From Tychonema litorale BBK16 (lineage in GTDB: Bacteria > Cyanobacteriota > Cyanobacteriia > Cyanobacteriales > Microcoleaceae), in contig NZ_JAKJHX010000022.1 in NCBI RefSeq assembly GCF_021648855.1, positions 1 to 58,010 on the forward strand: 58,010 nt of DNA, given 5' to 3'. This document shows positions 16,751 to 24,377 of this stretch, piece after piece. The notes below the pieces were generated by a model. It did no database searches and was not told where the DNA came from. It was given only the letters and a program-made list of their open reading frames with translations. The number at the start of each line of letters is the position of its first letter. The stretch's first letter is position 1. The position numbers and the translations under genes are program-made.

Positions 16751-18958
16751 ATGGAATCAACTGAAACTGGTATTGGAGTTCAGGAATACTGGCAGATTCT
16801 GAAGCGCAGATGGCTACCAGCCGTAGCTGTATTTGCGTCGGTTCTGGTACTCACCACCTACAGCACACTTAAGGAAAAACCAGTTTATGAAGCAGAAGGC
16901 AAGCTGTTATTTAAGAAAAGCACTCCTGGCTCTGCTTTAACAGAATTGGGCAAAGAAATTGGACAGTTAACTCCGGCTGCCGAGCAAAGTAATCCTCTGA
17001 CTACCGAGATCGAACTAATTCGTTCTGTCGAAAATATTGAAAAAACTATCAATAGACTTCATCTCAAGGATGAAAAAAGCAATCAGATTAAAACAAAAGA
17101 TTTTTTGAAGAAATTGACGGTAGCTACGATTCGGGGAGCTGATATTCTCACGGTTTCATATAAAGATAAGAACCCGAAGATAGCAGCAGATGTCGTAAAG
17201 ACTATGATGGATTTTTATATAGATAATAATCAGAAGGTTAATCGTCTAGAAGCGGTGTCTGTCCGACAGTTTATTGAAAGAAAACTGCCTCATTCAGACA
17301 AAAATATGCGAAAAGCAGCGGTAGAATTGAGCAAATTCAAAGAAGATAATAAAATTGTAAATCTTGAAGAAGAAGCCAAATCAGCAGTGACAGTAATGGC
17401 GGGACTAGAAAGTCAAATTGACCAAGCTCAGTCTGAGTTTCTCAAGGCAACTGCGAAGTCGAAAGCATTTGAAAATGAACTACGAATGAATCCCCAGCAA
17501 GCATTAGCTGCCAGCACTCTCAGCCAATCTAGCGCTGTGCAGGAAGCTCTGAAAGAATACAAACAGACAGAGCGTCTGTTGGCAATTGAGCAAAATCGTT
17601 ATGTAGAAACTTCGGAGTTCATAGTTAGGCTAAAAAGTAATAAAGCTACTATGAAAGGTTTGTTGGACAAACAGATACAACAAGTTTTAGGTGGTGAAAA
17701 ACCGTTGCCAAATCAAGCCTTACAGATAGGAGAAGTGAAGCCAAAACTGATCGAAGAATTTATTAAGGTAGATGTGGAACGTCAGGGTTTGGCTCAGCGA
17801 GTGACTATTTTATCAAATGCTTTAGCTGGCTATAAGGAACGGGTGAAAGTTTTGCCTAAGCTAGAGAAGGAAAAGCGGCAACTAGAAAGAAAACTCCAAG
17901 AGTCTGAAGCGGATTATGAAGAGTTGCAGAAAAAACTTCAGCAAATTCGGATTACTGAAAATCAGCAAGTTGGGAATGCTAGAATTGTCCAAAGACCTAG
18001 TGTTCCTGAAGAACCGGTGGCTTCTCGTAAGTCTTTATTGCTGGTTTCGGGTATTTTGCTGGGAACGTTGCTCGGTATTGTCGCGGCGATAGTTTTGGAG
18101 TCTCAAGATAAGTCTGTGAAAACTATTGAAGAGGCGAGGGAATTGTTTGGCTTTACTTTGTTGGGGGTGATTCCTTTCCATAGAAAGCCTGAAAAAAATC
18201 CTCGCCGCAATTCCTGGCGGCTCAAGTCTGCTGAGCAGGATTTAGAGTTATCTCCTCGACAGATTGTGGTTAGGGATACTCCTCATACTTCGAGCAGTGC
18301 TGCTTATCGAATGCTTCAGGCAAATTTGAGGTTTTTGAGTTCTGATAAAGAGCTGAAAGTGATTGTGGTTAGTAGTTCGCTACCGCAAGAGGGTAAGTCT
18401 ACTGTGTCGGCTAATTTGGCTGTGGCTATAGCTCAATTGGGACGGAAGGTTTTGCTGGTAGATGCGGATATGCACTGTCCTGTTCAACATGGGATTTGGG
18501 AACTTCCGAATCAGGTTGGTTTGAGTAATGTGATTGTGGGACAGGCTGAGTTGAAAAGTGCGATCGCCCAAGTGATGGATAATTTAGATGTGCTGACTTG
18601 TGGGGTGATTCCGCCTAATCCGATGGCTTTGTTGGATTCGCAACGGATTACTTCATTGATTAAGCAATTTTCGGCTAGTTATGATGCCGTGATTATTGAT
18701 GCTCCTTCTTTGAATGTTGCTGCTGATGCTCTGATTTTGGGAAATAAGGCTGATGGGATTTTATTGGTTGTGCGGCCGGGAGTTCTGAATTCTGGTACTG
18801 TGGCTTTTGCGAAGGAGCTTTTGAAGAAATCAAGTCAGCACGTTTTGGGTTTGGTTGTGAATGGAGTAAGTGCTAAAAATGAACCCCACAGTCATTACTA
18901 TTTTACGAATGAATCTTATGCTCAAGAGCAGAGTGCTAGTGTCAATCAGAAAATCTAG
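16751..18958 (+). CDS. Polysaccharide co-polymerase / BY-type tyrosine autokinase (Wzz-Wzc family)
   Basis: A 735-aa inner-membrane protein controlling polymer length and export. The N-terminal Wzz domain begins GVQEYWQILKRRW with the first membrane helix (about 20-37), then a long coiled-coil periplasmic region. The second helix (about 425-447) reads LLLVSGILLGTLLGIVAAIV. The cytoplasmic kinase has Walker A PQEGKST (about 547), Walker A' VLLVDADMHCP and Walker B AVIIDAPS. The C-terminal tail has only three tyrosines (SHYYFTNESY), fewer than in typical Wzc. GGAG lies 8 nt before the ATG. It is divergent from the rest of the locus. Confidence 0.95.
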   Translation: MESTETGIGVQEYWQILKRRWLPAVAVFASVLVLTTYSTLKEKPVYEAEGKLLFKKSTPGSALTELGKEIGQLTPAAEQSNPLTTEIELIRSVENIEKTINRLHLKDEKSNQIKTKDFLKKLTVATIRGADILTVSYKDKNPKIAADVVKTMMDFYIDNNQKVNRLEAVSVRQFIERKLPHSDKNMRKAAVELSKFKEDNKIVNLEEEAKSAVTVMAGLESQIDQAQSEFLKATAKSKAFENELRMNPQQALAASTLSQSSAVQEALKEYKQTERLLAIEQNRYVETSEFIVRLKSNKATMKGLLDKQIQQVLGGEKPLPNQALQIGEVKPKLIEEFIKVDVERQGLAQRVTILSNALAGYKERVKVLPKLEKEKRQLERKLQESEADYEELQKKLQQIRITENQQVGNARIVQRPSVPEEPVASRKSLLLVSGILLGTLLGIVAAIVLESQDKSVKTIEEARELFGFTLLGVIPFHRKPEKNPRRNSWRLKSAEQDLELSPRQIVVRDTPHTSSSAAYRMLQANLRFLSSDKELKVIVVSSSLPQEGKSTVSANLAVAIAQLGRKVLLVDADMHCPVQHGIWELPNQVGLSNVIVGQAELKSAIAQVMDNLDVLTCGVIPPNPMALLDSQRITSLIKQFSASYDAVIIDAPSLNVAADALILGNKADGILLVVRPGVLNSGTVAFAKELLKKSSQHVLGLVVNGVSAKNEPHSHYYFTNESYAQEQSASVNQKI

Positions 18959-19112
18959 GGGGATGGGGAGATAGGGAGATGGGATAAATTTTTAACTGAT
19001 AATTAAGGTTTAAGGTGCTTTTGGATTGTGGATTTTGTTTGGCCCGATCGCGCAAAAATCAAAACTAATCTATGGCTGGCTTAGTCCTGGATTTGCCAGG
19101 TTAAATGTATCT

Positions 19113-19154
19113 GTATCAGATTCTACTAAACTTGGGGAGCAAATCGGTTAATGT
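19113..19154 (+). promoter_or_regulatory. NtcA-activated class II promoter of ntcB
   Basis: GTATCAGATTCTAC (19113-19126) is a perfect NtcA box GTA-N8-TAC. Exactly 22 nt after it lies TAATGT (19149-19154), fitting the TAN3T -10 box. This spacing is the established layout of NtcA-activated cyanobacterial promoters. The start codon of the LysR gene follows 64 nt further on. Confidence 0.88.
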
Positions 19155-19218
19155 CGCTATGATTCTTCAGTAACTACTGATTGCGATCGCGCCAAATGTT
19201 AACTAGACTTAAAAATCC

Positions 19219-20196
19219 ATGCGTTTAGAGCAGCTTCAAGCATTTCTTTCAGTTGCCCAAACCGGAAGCTTTCAACAAGCAGCAGGGAAGTGTGGAGTCA
19301 CCCAATCGACTATTAGCCGCCAAGTGCAGGGACTAGAAGCTGAACTTGGTTTGTCTTTGTTTCATCGCACCGCTCATGCCAAGCTGACTTTGGCAGGGGA
19401 GCGCTTGTTGCCTCATGCTCGCAAAATCTGTCAGACTTGGCAAAATGCTAGTCAGGAATTGGGAGATTTGCTCGCGGGTAAGCAACCGGAACTATGCGTA
19501 GCTGCTATTCACTCGGTTTGTGCTGCTTATTTGCCGCCTGTGCTTCAAAAGTTTTGTCGAGATTATCCACAGGTACAGTTGCGGGTGACAGCCCTGGGGA
19601 GCGATCGCGCTTTGAAAGTCCTGAAAGACGGTTTGGTGGATGTAGCGGTGGTGATGAATAACCGCTACTTTACTCAAGGCCCCGAAATGTTGGTTCAGGT
19701 GCTTTACAATGAGCCGATCGAGGTATTGATGGCAGCGAGTCATCCCTTGGCTAAATACGATCTAGTACCAACGGCGGAATTGATTTGTTACCCGCAAGTG
19801 GTTTTTAAGGATGGTTATGGAATGCAGCGGATGGTACAAGATGAATTTGGTCGCATGGGTGCTAAACTGCAAGCTGTTTTGGAGTTGAATACTCTGGATG
19901 CTTTTCGAGGGGTGGTGCGACAGGGAGAATTGATTGCTTTGTTGCCACATTCGGCTTTGCTGGAAGCGCGCGGCGATCGCACTTTGGCAATTCGCCCGAT
20001 CGAAAACCAAAGACGAAATTCTAAGGTTTCCGCGATTGGTACTGTGGCGACAGATCCGATTTGGACTCGCGAAGTCGTTTTGGTGACAACTCACGATCGA
20101 ATGCAAATTCCGCCGATCGCCCATTTCTGTCAATTAGTACGAGAATTTGTGCCACCGCAATTTGATGTATTAAAAGTCGGAACAACTAACAAATAA
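19219..20196 (+). CDS. ntcB: LysR-family regulator, probable nitrate-assimilation activator NtcB
   Basis: A 325-aa LysR-type regulator: N-terminal winged HTH (MRLEQLQAFLSVAQTGSF..., then QSTISRQVQGLEAELGLSLF, residues about 1-60), then a two-lobed effector domain (about 90-300). The family alone does not fix the target. Three context facts point to NtcB, the nitrite-responsive activator of nitrate assimilation: a perfect NtcA promoter upstream, a CnaT-type gene immediately downstream (as in Anabaena sp. PCC 7120, where ntcB and cnaT are neighbours), and mobA after that. The nir/nar structural genes are not in the window. Confidence 0.82.
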   Translation: MRLEQLQAFLSVAQTGSFQQAAGKCGVTQSTISRQVQGLEAELGLSLFHRTAHAKLTLAGERLLPHARKICQTWQNASQELGDLLAGKQPELCVAAIHSVCAAYLPPVLQKFCRDYPQVQLRVTALGSDRALKVLKDGLVDVAVVMNNRYFTQGPEMLVQVLYNEPIEVLMAASHPLAKYDLVPTAELICYPQVVFKDGYGMQRMVQDEFGRMGAKLQAVLELNTLDAFRGVVRQGELIALLPHSALLEARGDRTLAIRPIENQRRNSKVSAIGTVATDPIWTREVVLVTTHDRMQIPPIAHFCQLVREFVPPQFDVLKVGTTNK

Positions 20197-20210
20197 CTAA
20201 TCACAAATAA

Positions 20211-20230
20211 CCCTTCGACTCCGCTCAGGG
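20211..20230. repeat. Dispersed TCGACT-type palindrome
   Basis: CCCTTCGACTCCGCTCAGGG in the 67-bp gap between ntcB and cnaT. Relatives of this sequence occur at 30944-30957, 33457-33482, 39236-39259 and 39364-39385. Confidence 0.7.
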
Positions 20231-20263
20231 TAGCGCAAATAATCAATAACTAATCACAAAATT

Positions 20264-21322
20264 ATGAGTAACACTTTTAGAGAATTGCTACGAAAAATTG
20301 GCAGCGGTGTACACACAGGAGAAAATTTAACTCGCACCGAATCAGCCGCAGCAACGCGGATGATGCTATTAGGAGAAGCCACACCGGCTCAAATCGGAGC
20401 TTTTATGATTTCCCACCGCATTAAGCGGCCGACGGGGGAAGAATTAGCCGGAATGCTCGATGCTTATGAAGAATTAGGGCCTAAACTCGCCTATCCAAAC
20501 AGAGAAAAAGGGTTTACAGTATCTAGTGTTGCGGTGTTTGGAGTTGCATACGATGGGCGATCGCGCACAGCCCCAGTTAGTCCTTTAACTGCCCTAATTT
20601 TAGCCACCGCAGGTGTTCCCACTCTCATGCACGGCGGCGATATTATGCCGACAAAAGAAGGTATTCCCCTCATAGAGATTTGGTGCGGTTTGGGTGTTGA
20701 CTGGACAAAACTCGCGATCGAAAAAGTCCAGCAAGTTTTTGACAACACTGGTTTGGGTTTTGTTCACATTCCCACGCATTTTCCCCAAGCCAATAGTTTA
20801 GTTCCCTACCGGCGCGAAATCGGCAAACGGCCGCCTTTTGCGACAATGGAATTGATGTGGTGTCCCTGTGACGGCGATGTTAACGTCATCTCCGGTTACG
20901 TCCACCCGCCGACAGAAGGTATGTTTATCAAGACCTTTGAATTGCGAGGAATCAAGAATTATACCACAGTTAAAGGACTGGAAGGAAGTTGTGATTTGCC
21001 ACGCGATCGTACTGCGATTATCGGTATTGCCAAGCCGGATACTGAGTTTGAGCGAGTGCTTTTAGCTCACGGAGATTACGGTTTTAGCAACACAAATCCT
21101 GACTTTGAATCCACATCTGAGTTATTAAAACAAATGCAGGAAGTGTTGCAGGGAAAACCATCAGAATTGATGCAGTCGGCTATCTGGAATGGCGGATTTT
21201 ATCTGTGGCGCTGTGGAATATGTTTGGATATAAATTCTGGTTTTATCAAAGCAGAAGTTTTGTTAAGTAGCGGTCAAGTTATGCAAAAACTTCAGGAAGT
21301 TAGCAATGCTGTTGACTGTTGA
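20264..21322 (+). CDS. cnaT: Anthranilate-phosphoribosyltransferase-family protein, probable CnaT
   Basis: A 352-aa protein of the glycosyltransferase family 3 (TrpD-like) fold: helical N-domain (RELLRKIGSGVHTGENLT..., PAQIGAFMISHRIKRPTGEEL) and an alpha/beta part with VPTLMHGGDIMPTKEG. The GTGGD phosphoribosyl loop of true TrpD is absent (VAVFGVAYDGRSR), so it is not the tryptophan enzyme. In Anabaena sp. PCC 7120 a protein of this type, CnaT, is needed for expression of the nir operon and is encoded beside ntcB; the same order here supports the name. The last codons and the stop lie inside a heptamer repeat array that continues downstream. Confidence 0.82.
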   Translation: MSNTFRELLRKIGSGVHTGENLTRTESAAATRMMLLGEATPAQIGAFMISHRIKRPTGEELAGMLDAYEELGPKLAYPNREKGFTVSSVAVFGVAYDGRSRTAPVSPLTALILATAGVPTLMHGGDIMPTKEGIPLIEIWCGLGVDWTKLAIEKVQQVFDNTGLGFVHIPTHFPQANSLVPYRREIGKRPPFATMELMWCPCDGDVNVISGYVHPPTEGMFIKTFELRGIKNYTTVKGLEGSCDLPRDRTAIIGIAKPDTEFERVLLAHGDYGFSNTNPDFESTSELLKQMQEVLQGKPSELMQSAIWNGGFYLWRCGICLDINSGFIKAEVLLSSGQVMQKLQEVSNAVDC

Positions 21323-21394
21323 CTGTTGACTGTTGACTGTTGACTGTTGGCTGTTCGCTGTTGGCTGTTCGCTGTTGACTGTTCGCTGTTGACG
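21311..21394. repeat. Heptamer array GTTGACT / GTTCGCT / GTTGGCT
   Basis: About twelve 7-bp units of the GTTGACT type in perfect phase. The array begins inside cnaT and provides that gene's stop codon (21320-21322). Its length and heptamer unit match the class of short tandemly repeated repetitive (STRR) sequences known in filamentous cyanobacteria. Confidence 0.9.
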
Positions 21395-21398
21395 GGCT

Positions 21399-21468
21399 AA
21401 TAACGAATAACTAATAACCAATAACCAATAACCAATAACTAATAACCAATAACTAATAACCAATAACT
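21399..21468. repeat. Heptamer array AATAACC / AATAACT
   Basis: About ten 7-bp units directly abut the preceding array and run up to two bases before the mobA start at 21471. Any ribosome-binding site for mobA would have to lie in the repeat; none is evident. A similar short array is at 52756-52787. Confidence 0.9.
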
Positions 21469-21470
21469 TA

Positions 21471-22073
21471 ATGATAAATGATAAAATTGCTGTAATTGTG
21501 CTGGCTGGTGGCCAAAGTTCGCGGATGGGTAGGGATAAAGCTCTCTTGGAAATAGAAGGTAAATGCTTATTAGTGCGATCGTGCGAAGTGGCTGCGAATT
21601 TAACTTCAGAAGTCTATGTGATGACTGCTTGGCCCGATCGCTATCGATCGACTTTAACCAACAAATGTCAATTTCTGGTAGAATACGATCCCGGTTCCGG
21701 GCCTTTGATCGCCTTAAGTCAGGGATTGACTCAAATTACTACCGAGTGGATTTTACTCCTAGCTTGCGATTTACCTTTGTTGGATGCCCAGATAATTCAG
21801 CATTGGGTCGATCGCTTAACAGCAGTGCCGCCATCTACTTTAGCCGTTGTCCCCTATCAAAATTCACGCTGGGAACCTTTGTGTGGATTCTACCGCCAAC
21901 AATCTCTGTCAAGTTTGCAAAGTTTTATTGAGAACGGCGGGCGATCGTTTCAAGTATGGTTGAATCAAATTACAGTAGTACCTCTATCTGTAGGGGAACG
22001 AGAAGCAGTAATGTTGTCAAATTGCAACACAATAGAAGAGTTTGAACAATTAAAAAGTCAAATTAGTCATTAG
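21471..22073 (+). CDS. mobA: Molybdenum cofactor guanylyltransferase
   Basis: A 200-aa nucleotidyltransferase that joins GMP to molybdopterin to give the bis-MGD cofactor used by nitrate reductase. The signature VLAGGQSSRMGRDKALLE is at the N-terminus. YDPGSGPLIALSQGL and ACDLPLLDAQII (metal-binding Asp) follow. The length fits MobA. Its place behind ntcB and cnaT agrees with a nitrate-assimilation role. The C-terminal codons and TAG stop (22071-22073) are part of an ATTAGTC heptamer array. Confidence 0.93.
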   Translation: MINDKIAVIVLAGGQSSRMGRDKALLEIEGKCLLVRSCEVAANLTSEVYVMTAWPDRYRSTLTNKCQFLVEYDPGSGPLIALSQGLTQITTEWILLLACDLPLLDAQIIQHWVDRLTAVPPSTLAVVPYQNSRWEPLCGFYRQQSLSSLQSFIENGGRSFQVWLNQITVVPLSVGEREAVMLSNCNTIEEFEQLKSQISH

Positions 22074-22101
22074 TCATTAGTCATTAGTCATTAGTCATTA
22101 G
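22062..22101. repeat. Heptamer array ATTAGTC
   Basis: Five to six units of ATTAGTC, the first of which provides the end and stop codon of mobA. The same heptamer recurs at 44900-44945. Confidence 0.9.
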
Positions 22102-22162
22102 CAATATCAAGTCCGCATAAATAATTATAATTAAGTCAGTATTGAAAATTGAATTCCTCAAA

Positions 22163-22207
22163 GCCTTCCTTCTTCCCTCTTCCTTCTTCCTTCTTCCTTC
22201 TTCCTTC
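22163..22207. repeat. Heptamer array CTTCTTC
   Basis: About six units of CTTCTTC just before the aminotransferase start at 22214. The same unit occurs at 33489-33520 and, in reverse, at 47614-47640. Confidence 0.85.
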
Positions 22208-22213
22208 TAACAA

Positions 22214-23389
22214 ATGAACTTACAACACTGGTTACTCGATCGCGATATCACATTTCTCAACCACGGCTCTTTCGGGGCCTGTCCAATTCCCGTACTCGAA
22301 GCGCAAACAAGTTTTCGAGAACAGTTAGAAAGAGAACCTTTACGGTTTTTGATGCGGGAATTTGAGCCGCTATTAGATCATGCTAGAAACGAATTAGCTG
22401 CTTTTATCGGTACCAGTAGCGATGAGTTGGCATTTGTGCCGAATGCGACGACGGGAGTAAATGCAGTTTTGCGATCGCTCTCTTTTGATCCAGGCGACGA
22501 ATTACTAACTACAAATCAGGAATATAATGCTTGTCGCAATACACTAGATTTTGTGGCCAGTCACAGTGGTGCTAAAGTAATCGTAGCTGAAGTCCCATTT
22601 CCAATAGAATCACCTGAACAAGTTATCGAAGCAGTAATTAAGTGCATTTCACCAAAAACAAAATTAGCATTATTAGACCATATTGTCAGTCAAACAGGTT
22701 TAATTTTTCCGATCAAACAGCTAGTGAGCGAATTAGCCCAAAGAGGTATTGATGTCTTGGTAGATGGATCTCACGCACCAGGAATGATTGCACTGAATCT
22801 AGATGAAATTGGCGCAACTTACTACACTGGAAATTGTCACAAGTGGCTGTGTGCGCCAAAAGGTGCGGGTTTTTTGCACGTGCGGCGCGACAAGCAAGAT
22901 GCTATTCGGCCCACAACTATCAGTCACGGTGCTAATTCCCCGCGCACTGATAAATCGCGCTTTCAATTGGAATTTGACTGGATGGGAACTGTCGATCCAA
23001 GTGCTTATTTATGTGTCCCTGTTGCGATCGATTTCATGGGTTCTTTGTTGGATGGCGGATGGCCGGAATTGATGGCAAAAAATCATGCTTTGGCGTTAGC
23101 AGGAAGACAGATATTGCTGGATAAATTAGATTTAAGCCCGCCTTGTCCTGACGAAATGGTAGGTTCGATGGCTGTTGTACCACTCAAAGATGCGGAACTT
23201 GATGCAGTTGGAAAGTCAGGAATCGCACCTTTGCAAGAGGCTTTGTGGGAGATTTTCAAAATTGAGGTTCCAGTGATTCCTTGGCCAGATGCAAATCAGC
23301 AGTTGGTGAGAATTTCGGCTCAATTTTATAATACTTTGCCACAGTATGAATATTTGGCTAAGGCGCTGGTTGAGTTGACAAGTTTGTAG
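22214..23389 (+). CDS. Class V aminotransferase / isopenicillin-N-epimerase-like PLP enzyme
   Basis: A 391-aa PLP enzyme of the cysteine-desulfurase / epimerase group. It opens with FLNHGSFGACPIPVLEAQ, typical of isopenicillin-N epimerase-like proteins. It shows FVPNATTGVNAVLRSL (cofactor phosphate binding), DILVDGSHAPG-type Asp-x-x-His (VDGSHAPGMIAL) and the Schiff-base lysine in YYTGNCHKWLCAPKGAGFL. There is no Cys-rich mobile loop of the desulfurase type. Substrate unknown; members are annotated variously. The stop overlaps the first base of a 20-bp repeat that brackets the next gene. Confidence 0.9.
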   Translation: MNLQHWLLDRDITFLNHGSFGACPIPVLEAQTSFREQLEREPLRFLMREFEPLLDHARNELAAFIGTSSDELAFVPNATTGVNAVLRSLSFDPGDELLTTNQEYNACRNTLDFVASHSGAKVIVAEVPFPIESPEQVIEAVIKCISPKTKLALLDHIVSQTGLIFPIKQLVSELAQRGIDVLVDGSHAPGMIALNLDEIGATYYTGNCHKWLCAPKGAGFLHVRRDKQDAIRPTTISHGANSPRTDKSRFQLEFDWMGTVDPSAYLCVPVAIDFMGSLLDGGWPELMAKNHALALAGRQILLDKLDLSPPCPDEMVGSMAVVPLKDAELDAVGKSGIAPLQEALWEIFKIEVPVIPWPDANQQLVRISAQFYNTLPQYEYLAKALVELTSL

Positions 23390-23408
23390 TATCGTAAAAA
23401 GCGATCGC
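23389..23408. repeat. 20-bp direct repeat, copy 1
   Basis: GTATCGTAAAAAGCGATCGC, identical to 23658-23677. The two copies flank the small HTH gene exactly. The repeat ends in a HIP1 octamer, which is common genome-wide, but the preceding 12 bases are also identical. Confidence 0.85.
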
Positions 23409-23621
23409 TCACTCCTGCACAATTTCTACCAAATCTTCAATCATTACATCAAAGGTGCGAGCCAATTTGTGTATGGAAATGAAATCAATAGTTGACACTC
23501 CCGGACAGCGGGCGTAGTGTCTGACGGTGCTGTAAATTACTCCCGATCGCTCTGAAACTTCTTTCAGCGTCCAACCTTTCTCAGCGGCAAATTCTCTGAC
23601 TTTTAGTCTGACTAAACCCAT
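23409..23621 (-). CDS. Small XRE/Cro-type helix-turn-helix regulator
   Basis: A 70-aa protein that is essentially one HTH domain: KVREFAAEKGWTLKEVSERS, then a recognition helix GVIYSTVRHYA and a closing helix TIDFISIHKLARTFDVMIEDL. The frame runs up to 23648, but that extension is encoded by a palindrome that looks like an operator, so the ATG at 23621 is preferred; no Shine-Dalgarno sequence is visible at either. It is bracketed by 20-bp direct repeats. It could be a stand-alone repressor or an antitoxin; no toxin-like partner is obvious beside it. Confidence 0.75.
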   Translation of the reverse strand: MGLVRLKVREFAAEKGWTLKEVSERSGVIYSTVRHYARCPGVSTIDFISIHKLARTFDVMIEDLVEIVQE

Positions 23622-23630
23622 ACTTGACAA

Positions 23631-23648
23631 ATGATGGTACACCATCAT
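23631..23648. promoter_or_regulatory. Palindrome at the HTH gene start, possible autoregulatory operator
   Basis: ATGATGGT and ACCATCAT form an 8-bp inverted repeat with a 2-bp centre, located 10-27 bp upstream of the chosen start. Position and symmetry fit a site for the dimeric HTH protein encoded next to it. Confidence 0.55.
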
Positions 23649-23657
23649 AGGATGGTT

Positions 23658-23677
23658 GTATCGTAAAAAGCGATCGC
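23658..23677. repeat. 20-bp direct repeat, copy 2
   Basis: Identical to 23389-23408; the two copies are in the same orientation and 249 bp apart. Confidence 0.85.
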
Positions 23678-23748
23678 CCTAACGTCTGCAAAACTAAAAG
23701 ACGATCGCCTATCCAACTTAAATTCCCATCAATTGGGATGTATCAACT

Positions 23749-24099
23749 ATGTTAGCAAGCTTTCGACCAAAATCAACCCCCAGAAATAGATTGAGCCGGT
23801 TTGTGACAAAAGAGGCGATCGCGCGGCTGCTGAAAATCAAGATAGAACAAATATATCGCTTCGAGTGCTGGGCGCACATCCTCTACGTGCACGCCCAAGG
23901 GATGAGTCGGTTTGTGAGTTATGCGGACTTTCCGCCGATTGTGGGAGTGGAATCGCCATCGGGTTTAGATTTTGGTTATTGGAAGCGCCGGATGGCGAGT
24001 CTGAAGGAGAGATTTGCGCCGAATTTTTGGGTGGATTTCTATGCGGAGAGATTTCGGGAGGCTGTTTCTGTTGCTGAATTGTTGGAATGGGGGAGTTAG
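23749..24099 (+). CDS. Conserved hypothetical protein, 116 aa
   Basis: Basic N-terminus (ASFRPKSTPRNRLSRF), then VTKEAIARLLKIKIEQIYRFE, which could be a DNA-binding helix-turn-helix. A central HAQGMSRFVSYADFPPIVG segment and an aromatic, helical C-terminus (FWVDFYAERFREAVSVAELLEW) follow. No catalytic motif is evident and the family was not recognised. The amino-acid composition and HIP1 sites are like those of the surrounding genes, so it appears to be a real coding region. The 278-bp gap that follows contains only a REP palindrome. Confidence 0.7.
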   Translation: MLASFRPKSTPRNRLSRFVTKEAIARLLKIKIEQIYRFECWAHILYVHAQGMSRFVSYADFPPIVGVESPSGLDFGYWKRRMASLKERFAPNFWVDFYAERFREAVSVAELLEWGS

Positions 24100-24271
24100 T
24101 TGGGGTGGTTAAATTGATGTTGGGGGCGATCGGGCTGGAGTCGCTGCGAAAGGTTTACGCGCAAGAGAAATCTCTGCTGGAGCATTTTTAAATGCTGTGT
24201 TTTTTTATAACTGGACTTACGAACTCGTGACCTAAAAAGTAGTGCTACAAGATTGTACCCCATATCCGTAG

Positions 24272-24292
24272 GGAAACGGCAATGCCGTGTCC
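24272..24292. repeat. REP palindrome
   Basis: Arms GGAAACGGCA and TGCCGTGTCC around a central base; same family as 2341-2402, 39965-40025, 47237-47271 and 50045-50065. Confidence 0.8.
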
Positions 24293-24377
24293 GGTGCCGG
24301 GAGCTACGACTTTTAAGTATTGGCATAAGTTGAGGACAAGAAACCAAGGTGATGATACCATGCAGCATCATTCCAGT

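Noticed and set aside
20264..21322. Tryptophan-biosynthesis trpD
   Set aside because: The GTGGD phosphoribosyl-pyrophosphate loop is missing and the context is nitrogen regulation.
21311..21468. CRISPR-like regular repetition
   Set aside because: The units are contiguous heptamers with no unique spacers, no 25-40 nt repeat and no cas genes.
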